This document shows, one piece after another, positions 1 to 5,359 of a stretch of DNA of 9,514 nucleotides; the first letter of the stretch is position 1; each line of letters opens with the position of its first letter. Origin of the DNA: Nitrososphaerota archaeon (GTDB lineage: Archaea > Thermoproteota > Nitrososphaeria > Nitrososphaerales > UBA57); contig JACZWF010000043.1 of NCBI GenBank assembly GCA_022572285.1, forward strand, positions 1 through 9,514. Reading direction: 5' to 3'. Both the position numbers and the translations under genes were made by a program. Below the pieces are notes generated by a model that was not told where the DNA came from, did no database searches, and saw only the letters and a program-made list of their open reading frames with translations.

Positions 1-540
1 GTTCTGTTGATCCCGCGGCGGCGTTCGGTCCGTTCTCTCGCCGCGGGACTTGGTTGGGGCGCGCTGGCCGTCCTGGCCATCGAAGGCTCGCAACTGCTCG
101 TGATCAGCCGGTATTGCACTACCGGCGACGTGATCACGGGTTTTGCCGGTGTGGCGCTTGGTGTCTTTGCGATGCGACGCTGGCGGGGAGCGAACCGATT
201 CGAAGACTCTGGCCAACAGAGTGCTGCGCTATCCCGTCGTAACGTCGTCCTGCTGGGGGCAGCGGCCTGTTATGCCGTTGTGCTTGTGCTGGTGTTCTGG
301 GCGCCGCTGGAGTGGATCAGCGGTTCGGAATTGATAAGGGATTGGTTTTCAGAAATGCGTTCTTTATACCCCTGGCGATCTGAAATCCCATCTACGACAA
401 CCAAGCGCGCGCAGTCGGGATCCAGTCCTAAATTTTTAAACTCATACTTTAAATCAATCCAATTGGGTCAGATTGTTGAGGCCGTCAGACATCTCAACGT
501 GGCCGGTACCCTAAAGATGGGTAGCCAAGTCGTGGTGTAG
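1..540 (+). CDS. VanZ-like membrane protein, partial, with an unrelated-looking 3' part
   Basis: The reading frame is open to the left edge, so the true start lies outside; the first possible start inside is TTG at 7. Numbered from there, residues 12-33 form a membrane segment, followed by the VanZ-type pattern E26, Q29, R35, D41 and a glycine-rich second helix (about 42-54). A third hydrophobic segment lies at about 79-97. VanZ-like proteins are small membrane proteins, best known from teicoplanin resistance loci and widespread in bacteria; the biochemical role is unclear. The first ~400 bases are clearly GC-rich, unlike everything to the right. From about residue 110 the frame becomes hydrophilic, AT-richer and without VanZ resemblance, so this end may be read-through into unrelated DNA after a recombination or assembly joint. 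The family call rests on the short motif only. Confidence 0.5.
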   Translation, partial: VLLIPRRRSVRSLAAGLGWGALAVLAIEGSQLLVISRYCTTGDVITGFAGVALGVFAMRRWRGANRFEDSGQQSAALSRRNVVLLGAAACYAVVLVLVFWAPLEWISGSELIRDWFSEMRSLYPWRSEIPSTTTKRAQSGSSPKFLNSYFKSIQLGQIVEAVRHLNVAGTLKMGSQVVV

Positions 541-541
541 A

Positions 542-637
542 TTGGGAGCATAGGAGGCTGTGGTTCAAAAGAGCAGTGACCTCTCGGTCGTGGGTTCGAG
601 TAGACTTCTTCGAGAGTCCCACCGACGGCCCTCCCAA
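542..637 (+). pseudogene. tRNA-like sequence, probably degenerate
   Basis: A perfect 7-bp acceptor-like stem joins 542-548 to 631-637. A D-arm-like hairpin follows (GCT 557-559 with AGC 572-574, loop containing GG at 562-563). A T-arm stem GTGGG (590-594) pairs with CCCAC (618-622), and its loop begins TTCGAG (595-600). Removing 16 bases after TTCGAG would give the standard loop TTCGAGT, and TTCGAG recurs at 609-614, so the insert looks like a small duplication or an intron. Only 15 bases lie between the D-stem and T-stem where about 23 are normal, so no anticodon arm can form, and eight extra bases separate the T-arm from the acceptor strand. I could not assign an amino acid. It may be a tRNA relic, an unusual intron-containing tRNA, or a recombined integration site. 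Confidence 0.38.
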
Positions 638-652
638 CTTCATCCATACGAT

Positions 653-661
653 CTTAATTAT
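653..661 (+). promoter_or_regulatory. TATA-like box before the cupredoxin gene
   Basis: The AT-rich run CTTAATTAT lies 39 bases before the GTG at 700 and 60 before the ATG at 721. An archaeal start site 25-30 bases downstream would fall near 683, leaving a short leader. No BRE was clearly recognised. Confidence 0.35.
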
Positions 662-699
662 GGTGAACTTAGTCTAGCACTTGGCGTTAAGAGAGCAAC

Positions 700-1050
700 G
701 TGGAGGGGAGGAGAAGATTCATGTTAATTGTGGCAGGCTTTACCGCGCTGGGCGTTGGTTATCTCCTCTTCCCTTTTTTTACCTCTGCTATGATCCCCAT
801 TCAAGATTTTCAATTCCACCCATCTACACTGAGAATTGAGACAGGGGCCAGAGTAATCTGGATCAACTATGATGTCGAACCGCACGATGTAGTATCTGGA
901 ATACCGGGCGTGCGAGATCAGAGGTATCTATCAAACGTACTTGGTCCAGGAGGGACCTTTGCCTTCACCTTTACCGAACCTGGAGAGTATGAATACTATT
1001 GCTCCCTATATCCCCACATGACCGGAAAGATCGTTGTGGAAGACCCATAG
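700..1050 (+). CDS. Membrane-anchored cupredoxin (plastocyanin/amicyanin-like)
   Basis: This is a short blue-copper-type electron carrier, predicted to sit outside the membrane on an N-terminal anchor (residues 8-30). The fold signature is present: an FQFHPSTLRIETG strand, W54, the ligand region E60-P61-H62-D63, and the C-terminal ligand loop after FTFTEPGEYEYYC. H62 and C101 fit two copper ligands and M107 fits the axial Met. Amicyanin-type proteins read C-x-x-H-P-x-M here, but this one has Y104 where His is expected and H106 two residues later. Length (116 aa) is normal for a single domain. Two starts are possible. GTG at 700 gives an Arg-rich N-terminus suited to an anchor. ATG at 721 follows a strong purine Shine-Dalgarno-like run (702-713). 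I kept 700, but 721 is as likely. Partner unknown. Confidence 0.8.
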   Translation: MEGRRRFMLIVAGFTALGVGYLLFPFFTSAMIPIQDFQFHPSTLRIETGARVIWINYDVEPHDVVSGIPGVRDQRYLSNVLGPGGTFAFTFTEPGEYEYYCSLYPHMTGKIVVEDP

Positions 1051-1117
1051 TATTACTGCCAGAGTTCTAGAATTCTCAAAGGCGCATGAACAAGCTTCAA
1101 TTTAGAATAAACATACT

Positions 1118-1124
1118 CATATAC
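1118..1124 (+). promoter_or_regulatory. TATA-like box before tldD
   Basis: CATATAC is centred 29 bases before the ATG at 1150. There is no Shine-Dalgarno sequence in front of that ATG. Together this fits leaderless transcription starting at or next to the start codon. Confidence 0.4.
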
Positions 1125-1149
1125 GTAGAGAAATTTCCAATGGTCTTGC

Positions 1150-2556
1150 ATGGCGCCATCTCCATCATTCCTGCTTAAAATAATTGACCAAGCTCATTCC
1201 CAGTACGCTGAAGCCAGGTTCCATTCCAGGAAATTTAACGAGGTGAGGATAGGGAATGGAGAGCTCGAGGAAGCAAGATTCACAACTCTTTCAGGCGTAA
1301 GTATAAGGGTCCTCATCGAAGGGGCATGGGGCTTCAGTAGCTCATCCTCACTCGATGAAGAAAATCTATTAAGATGCCTAAAAGATGCATCATCGATTGC
1401 AAAGATTTCCTCGCGAGGAGTAGCTAACGAAATTCTGAAGCTCGGAGATGCAAACCTTGCAAAAGGGAAGTTCTTTAGCTCATCCGGTGACTCCCTTCAC
1501 TCTCATTCCACCGAAGAAAAGATAGCCCTGGTACGACAAATCGAGAAACTCGCAAGGAGCAAGTCACCAGTGGTAAAGTCAGCGATCTGTTCCTATAGAG
1601 AGATCATGGATGAGAAGATTATTGTGACAAGTGACGGCGGTGCCGCCGAGCTTTACGACATGAAGCCCGAGTTTAGAATAACGGCGATTGCGTCAGAGAA
1701 GGGTGAGGTGGTGAGTGCCAGTGAATCATCCGGAGTCACTGGAGGATGGAAGAGGCTGTTTGAGAGGAGAAGTCCCGAGGAGATGGCAGAAAGGGCTGCT
1801 GATATTGCTTCTAGGCTAATCAAAGCACGGCAACCGAAAGGCGAACGTGCTACTGTGATACTCGATCCTGGAATGGTAGGTTTGATATCTCATGAGGCAA
1901 TCGGCCACACCGTAGAAGCGGACTTTGTACTTTCTGGATCCGTAGTAAAAGGGAAGATAGGAAAGAAGGTTGCAAGCGAGCTTGTCACCCTTATTGATAG
2001 TGGTCCGGGCAGCATCAAGCCAGGTGCAGGAGGAACGATCCTGGTTGATGATGAGGCGGTGATTGCTCAAGAAACGGTCATCATTGATCGTGGTATCCTC
2101 TCATCATACCTTCATAATCGTGAGAGTGCCGCACTATTCGATGTAGAATCAACGGGGAACGCTCGGGCCTTCGAATACACCGATGAACCCCTGATTAGGA
2201 TGAGAAATACCTACATCAAACCTGGTGATTATGACTATGACGAAATGGTAAGGGAGGTCGGCCATGGCTACCTACTGAAAGGGCCGATGGGAGGTCAAGC
2301 TGACGCCAACGGAGAGTTCATGTTCGGCGCACAGGAGGCATACCTTATTAAAAATGGTGAGATAGGAGATCTACTCAGAGGAACTACAATTAGCGGCCAG
2401 GCATTCGATACCTTGTCGTCTGTAGACGCAGTAGGCAAAGATTTTGGCTTTGAGATAGGTTCGGGTTATTGTGGCAAGTGGCAGATGGCAAAGGTCGATG
2501 GTGGAGGTCCCCACATCAGGTGTGAGACAATTGTTGGAGGAGTAACATTCAGTTGA
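1150..2556 (+). CDS. tldD: TldD, metallopeptidase subunit (TldD/PmbA family)
   Basis: This is the catalytic subunit of the TldD/TldE peptidase, a cytoplasmic zinc enzyme that in E. coli trims unfolded peptides, matures microcin B17 and affects CcdA stability; the archaeal substrate is unknown. The metal motif HEAIGH (HExxxH) is at 248-253, followed by VEAD. The C-terminal region holds Cys441 in a GYCGK context, matching the position of the family's third metal ligand. Other hallmarks are the STGNARAFEY stretch around 335, the RMRNTYIKPGD stretch, and a GTTISGQAF segment near 415. Its 468 residues are about the usual length. ATG 1150 is chosen because a TATA-like box precedes it and no better start is in frame. 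It ends in a 4-base overlap with the next gene, its expected partner. Confidence 0.93.
   Translation: MAPSPSFLLKIIDQAHSQYAEARFHSRKFNEVRIGNGELEEARFTTLSGVSIRVLIEGAWGFSSSSSLDEENLLRCLKDASSIAKISSRGVANEILKLGDANLAKGKFFSSSGDSLHSHSTEEKIALVRQIEKLARSKSPVVKSAICSYREIMDEKIIVTSDGGAAELYDMKPEFRITAIASEKGEVVSASESSGVTGGWKRLFERRSPEEMAERAADIASRLIKARQPKGERATVILDPGMVGLISHEAIGHTVEADFVLSGSVVKGKIGKKVASELVTLIDSGPGSIKPGAGGTILVDDEAVIAQETVIIDRGILSSYLHNRESAALFDVESTGNARAFEYTDEPLIRMRNTYIKPGDYDYDEMVREVGHGYLLKGPMGGQADANGEFMFGAQEAYLIKNGEIGDLLRGTTISGQAFDTLSSVDAVGKDFGFEIGSGYCGKWQMAKVDGGGPHIRCETIVGGVTFS
2536..2542 (+). promoter_or_regulatory. Shine-Dalgarno site for tldE, inside the end of tldD
   Basis: GGAGGAG lies 10-12 bases before the TTG at 2553 and is embedded in tldD coding sequence. 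It supports the TTG start and coupled translation of the two subunits. Confidence 0.55.
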
Positions 2557-3890
2557 TTGATCTCTTGGAGGCATGTCAGATCGGCAAAGAAAGAGCTCTG
2601 CAGTTTGGAGCTACTGAAGTAGAAGTATATGGGAGATCGACCAAAGAGGTAGAATCATTTCTTGAGAGGAATGACATAAAACTGGGAAAGAGCCATAGTC
2701 ATGCGATCCTGGGAATTAGGGTCTTTAAGGAAAGGGCCATGGGCTTTACATCCCTAAATGAACTAACAGTAGATAATATCGAGAAAGCGGCACGAGATGC
2801 ATTGAAGATAGCAGGCATGACTCCGCGTGATGAAAACAATCTCTTACCTAAGAAGTCATCTTCCATAATCCATGCTGGTCTTTATGATGAGGCCGCAGAG
2901 GGTTTTGGCCCCTCAGACTCCCTTGAGGTTGCTCTTGATATGCTCAAGACCGCCAAATCTCATGATCAAAGGGTGACCGTTGACAGCGGTGCATTCAATT
3001 CATCAATATTTGACAACGTAATTTGCACGTCTAGTGGCATTGAGAGATCCGAGAGAATTAGTCTCTTTTCGTGGGCGATAATGGGGATGGCCACCGAAGG
3101 CCCCGAGGTATCTAGTTTTGATTACCAGGTAGGTTCAACGCACGAAATGAGAGGGATTAATGCGACGACTGCCGCCAAGGTCTTTGCAGAAAATGTTGTG
3201 AACTCCCTTGGAGCGAAGCGAATAGAGAGTTTCACAGGTGAGATAATTCTAGCACCCCAAGCTTTGATGGAACTCATCTTACAAACAATCGTATCATCCC
3301 TTAGATCTGATAATGTTCAGAAAGGCAGGAGTAAGTTCAAGGACCGGTTGGGAGAAAGTGTGGCATCTGAACTCCTAACCATAAGGGATGATGGCACTAA
3401 TCCTAATGGGCCTGGGGCCTCGAGCTTCGATAGAGAAGGGGTCTCTACCTCACCGATAGTTCTAATCCACAATGGTGAGCTCAAATCGCTAATGTTCAAT
3501 ACATATACAGGGTCAAAGGCTGGCACGGAAAGTACCGGACATGCGGCCGGCAGCCCGAGATCATCACCGAGTGTTGGCCCCAGCAATATAACGATCGACC
3601 CAGGACAAACGTCTAAGGAGAGTCTGGTCAGTGACCTGGAAAAAGGCCTTCTCGTAACTCGATTCTCAGGAAATACTAGCGCCGTGAGTGGGGATTTTTC
3701 GGGTGTGGTTAAGGGAGGTTTCCTAATTGAAAGAGGGGAGATCATGCACCCCATCAAGGAAACGTTAATTGCAGGTAATATTTTTGACCTCTTAAGAAAC
3801 ATTAAAGCTATTTCGAAGGAAAGAGAATGGGTGGAATCAGCGCTACTTCCTTACATGCATATTGAAGGTATCTCCATAACTGGCGGATGA
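2553..3890 (+). CDS. tldE: TldE/PmbA, partner subunit of the TldD peptidase
   Basis: This is a second TldD/PmbA-family protein (445 aa) lacking the HExxxH motif, as expected for TldE, which forms the peptidase with TldD and shapes the substrate channel. At the place of the metal motif it reads EIILAPQALMELI (about 228-240). Family hallmarks are the STGHAAGSPRSSPS-containing loop, the SGDFSG segment and the ETLIAGN motif (TLIAGN at 404-409) near the C-terminus. It starts with TTG at 2553, sharing TTGA with the tldD stop, and has GGAGGAG upstream, so the two proteins are probably made in matched amounts. No precursor-peptide gene was recognised nearby, so a peptide-maturation role is not supported by context. 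General turnover of peptides is the simplest reading. Confidence 0.9.
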   Translation: MIDLLEACQIGKERALQFGATEVEVYGRSTKEVESFLERNDIKLGKSHSHAILGIRVFKERAMGFTSLNELTVDNIEKAARDALKIAGMTPRDENNLLPKKSSSIIHAGLYDEAAEGFGPSDSLEVALDMLKTAKSHDQRVTVDSGAFNSSIFDNVICTSSGIERSERISLFSWAIMGMATEGPEVSSFDYQVGSTHEMRGINATTAAKVFAENVVNSLGAKRIESFTGEIILAPQALMELILQTIVSSLRSDNVQKGRSKFKDRLGESVASELLTIRDDGTNPNGPGASSFDREGVSTSPIVLIHNGELKSLMFNTYTGSKAGTESTGHAAGSPRSSPSVGPSNITIDPGQTSKESLVSDLEKGLLVTRFSGNTSAVSGDFSGVVKGGFLIERGEIMHPIKETLIAGNIFDLLRNIKAISKEREWVESALLPYMHIEGISITGG

Positions 3891-3897
3891 AACTCTG

Positions 3898-3906
3898 AAT
3901 AAATAT
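3898..3906 (+). promoter_or_regulatory. TATA-like box for the candidate RNA gene
   Basis: AATAAATAT begins eight bases after the tldE stop and is centred 28 bases before position 3930, where a strongly pairing segment begins. It suggests the foldable region has its own promoter rather than being a tldE tail. Confidence 0.4.
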
Positions 3907-3929
3907 CCTAGTTTGTACAGCGCGGTAGG

Positions 3930-4012
3930 GTCCTGGCGACACTCGCAAGCTACGACGGGCGTTCTGACCGCCTAAGAGGCGGGATGACGACCTAATGCTG
4001 GGTGTCGGGACA
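3930..4012 (+). ncRNA. Candidate structured RNA, H/ACA-guide-like
   Basis: This GC-rich stretch lies between tldE and the corA-like gene and has nested pairing. GTCC 3930-3933 pairs with GGAC 4008-4011. CGACACTC 3937-3944 pairs with GGGTGTCG 4000-4007 (one G-U). CGT 3960-3962 pairs with ACG 3987-3989, flanked by GG/CC. CCGCC 3968-3972 pairs with GGCGG 3978-3982 around a TAAGA loop. Tandem G-A pairs (GA 3966-3967 opposite GA 3983-3984) lie directly under that apical hairpin, as in a kink-turn bound by L7Ae. A large internal loop (3945-3956 against 3993-3999) could be a pseudouridylation pocket, and ACA at 4010-4012 follows the basal stem, giving an H/ACA layout. GCGC at 3920-3923 and 4033-4036 could add an outer pairing. 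Size and TATA position fit. The lower pairing GTCC/GGAC competes with a free ACA box, so the class is uncertain. Confidence 0.42.
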
Positions 4013-4042
4013 ATCCATAAAGCCCAAGCTGAGCGCCATAGA

Positions 4043-4051
4043 ACTAAATAG
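4043..4051 (+). promoter_or_regulatory. TATA-like box before the corA-like gene
   Basis: ACTAAATAG is centred 29 bases before the ATG at 4076, which has no Shine-Dalgarno sequence. This fits a leaderless transcript that starts downstream of the candidate RNA. Confidence 0.45.
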
Positions 4052-4075
4052 ATCCGCTATGGAATTTCGTCGGTA

Positions 4076-5110
4076 ATGATAAAGGGTCTCCGGCTTGCAG
4101 CTCTGGCAAAGGATGGCAGTACAGTGAAGAAGTCCTCCGCCAAGCTAGAGGAGATACGCCCAACACTTCAAGACTTCTCCCTTTCATGGTTAGAATTTGT
4201 AGTCGATGATGTCCCAAGAGGAGCTCGCGAGATAGCAGAAGAGCTCGGAATTACACTTGATCCATCCTCTGTCCTGCGCGGATATTACTCAAATTATGAG
4301 GATGCGGGAGAGGTCCTTGGGGTGACGATCCCGCTAATTCGTTTCGCTGCAGGAAACGTTGATCCCAGCCCTGTTCTTATCTATCTGACCAAGAACAGGG
4401 TGCTGTCCATTCATGATGAAAGCGTCGAGAGGTTGTTGAGGCTCTCAGCCTATTCAGATCAATTCATGAGGAAGCTCCCAAGTGCCCCAGAAGACTGGGT
4501 GGATAGACAGACGCTCCTCTTTGCAAGGATTATTGATGAAATTTCAGAACGTAATTATGATACATTGAGATTAATTGTCGAACGGGCGCAGACGATCGAT
4601 ATAGAGCTAACAGCCGAAAGAAGGCCGATCAAGATTGTGACACTCGAGTTATCAAAAATGAAAAGGGCGATCCTCACTTTTCTCACTGCTGTGTGGGCAA
4701 CCTTCACCACTGTCCACTCCCTGAGGCATGGAGATCGTGAGATGCTAACGGATAAGCCGGAACTCCTTTCGAAATTCGATATTATTCTAGCCGACTTGGA
4801 CAGACAGATACAGTTAGCCGAGCATGTTCTTGAGGTTCTCTCTGCAGGGATGAATGTTGTTCAGACAGACGTCGCGAATCGGCTTTCGACGATTATTCTG
4901 TGGCTCTCAGTCATTGGAACAGCGGTCCTGGTTCCTAATACCCTAGCGACCATCTTTGCCATAATCCCGAATGCTGAATCACTGTTCGGAGAATTGATGA
5001 TTATTATTATTATTTCTACTATTGGAGCGTCATTGGTAAGCTATATGGCAGCAAGCAGGATTCTAGGCGGTCGTAAGATGGAACATGGATTTGACTCCGA
5101 TCCTGAATAA
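4076..5110 (+). CDS. CorA-family membrane protein without the GMN motif
   Basis: The layout is CorA-like: a soluble N-terminal domain (about 1-140), long charged helices (about 140-270, probably coiled coil), and two C-terminal membrane segments (about 273-297 and 307-327) with a short polar tail. CorA proteins are pentameric Mg2+ (or Co2+, Ni2+, Zn2+) channels. The first membrane helix has the expected proline (VLVPNTLATIF, P287), but where the family has YGMN this protein reads A295-I296-I297-P298, followed by N299. GMN forms the selectivity site, so the ion may differ or transport may be lost. The loop contains E301 and E306. A run of five ATT codons (5000-5014) encodes the start of the second helix. 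ATG 4076 is chosen for its TATA spacing. The family assignment rests on topology and the proline region. Confidence 0.72.
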   Translation: MIKGLRLAALAKDGSTVKKSSAKLEEIRPTLQDFSLSWLEFVVDDVPRGAREIAEELGITLDPSSVLRGYYSNYEDAGEVLGVTIPLIRFAAGNVDPSPVLIYLTKNRVLSIHDESVERLLRLSAYSDQFMRKLPSAPEDWVDRQTLLFARIIDEISERNYDTLRLIVERAQTIDIELTAERRPIKIVTLELSKMKRAILTFLTAVWATFTTVHSLRHGDREMLTDKPELLSKFDIILADLDRQIQLAEHVLEVLSAGMNVVQTDVANRLSTIILWLSVIGTAVLVPNTLATIFAIIPNAESLFGELMIIIIISTIGASLVSYMAASRILGGRKMEHGFDSDPE

Positions 5111-5123
5111 TCGATTACAGTTA

Positions 5124-5131
5124 GATTATTT
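5124..5131 (+). promoter_or_regulatory. TATA-like box before the zinc-ribbon gene
   Basis: GATTATTT is centred about 26 bases before ATG 5154, in the 43-base gap after the corA-like stop. It supports ATG 5154 as a leaderless start rather than the earlier in-frame ATG at 5085. Confidence 0.4.
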
Positions 5132-5153
5132 AGGGGCCCTTGCAAACGGAATC

Positions 5154-5330
5154 ATGATGACCCAACTCAGGTGCCCCGATTGTGGAAAAAATGCCCGCAT
5201 GACGTCCGAGTCCAACCCTGTGCGCAACACGATTCGTGAGACGGTCAAGTGTAATCATTGTGGTTATGTTGGCGTCAGAGAAAAGGCCCCTAACGTGACC
5301 CTTGGCGACTGGGTAAAAGTTGCTGACTAG
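5154..5330 (+). CDS. Small zinc-ribbon protein
   Basis: This protein of 58 residues carries two knuckles, C7-P-D-C10-G and C33-N-H-C36-G, the four-cysteine pattern of a single zinc ribbon. Such mini-proteins are common in archaea and may bind nucleic acid or a partner protein; nothing here shows which. The C-terminus (residues 38-58) is a short tail ending GDWVKVAD. The frame is open back to an ATG at 5085, overlapping the corA-like gene by 26 bases, but the added residues do not extend the ribbon and the TATA-like box fits ATG 5154 (ATG 5157 is also possible). The stop codon lies inside the left arm of the inverted repeat that precedes the next gene. Specific function unknown. Confidence 0.72.
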   Translation: MMTQLRCPDCGKNARMTSESNPVRNTIRETVKCNHCGYVGVREKAPNVTLGDWVKVAD

Positions 5331-5347
5331 ATGCGCTCAGCATCTAG
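5327..5347. repeat. Perfect 8-bp inverted repeat before the acyl-CoA synthetase gene
   Basis: CTAGATGC (5327-5334) and GCATCTAG (5340-5347) are exact inverted copies around the spacer GCTCA. The element includes the stop codon of the zinc-ribbon gene and ends 12 bases before ATG 5360. There is no T-run after it, so it is more like a regulator binding site or RNA hairpin than a terminator. A weak TATA-like run (TAAAAG, 5314-5319) just upstream would put the repeat across the transcription start. Confidence 0.6.
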
Positions 5348-5359
5348 GTATCACTAGAG

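Noticed and set aside
1062..1077. Overlapping short palindromes (TTCTAGAA, AGAATTCT) after the cupredoxin gene as a terminator
   Set aside because: They form no stable hairpin with a loop and no T-run follows; probably chance.
1086..1178. 30-residue ORF starting ATG 1086, a possible peptide precursor for TldD/TldE
   Set aside because: It overlaps the tldD start in another frame, has no ribosome site or recognisable leader/core pattern, and is of chance length.
3317..3802. 161-residue antisense ORF within tldE
   Set aside because: It has no recognisable motif and lies entirely opposite a well-supported gene; it is a codon-usage shadow.
3920..4036. tRNA-Leu or 5S rRNA in the tldE-corA gap
   Set aside because: The hairpin with AAG in a seven-base loop looks like an anticodon arm at first, but there is no TTC-type T-arm or matching acceptor stem, and the sequence lacks 5S landmarks.
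5000..5014. Five ATT repeats in the corA-like gene as a phase-variation tract
   Set aside because: The repeat unit is three bases, so slippage would stay in frame; it simply encodes isoleucines of a membrane helix.
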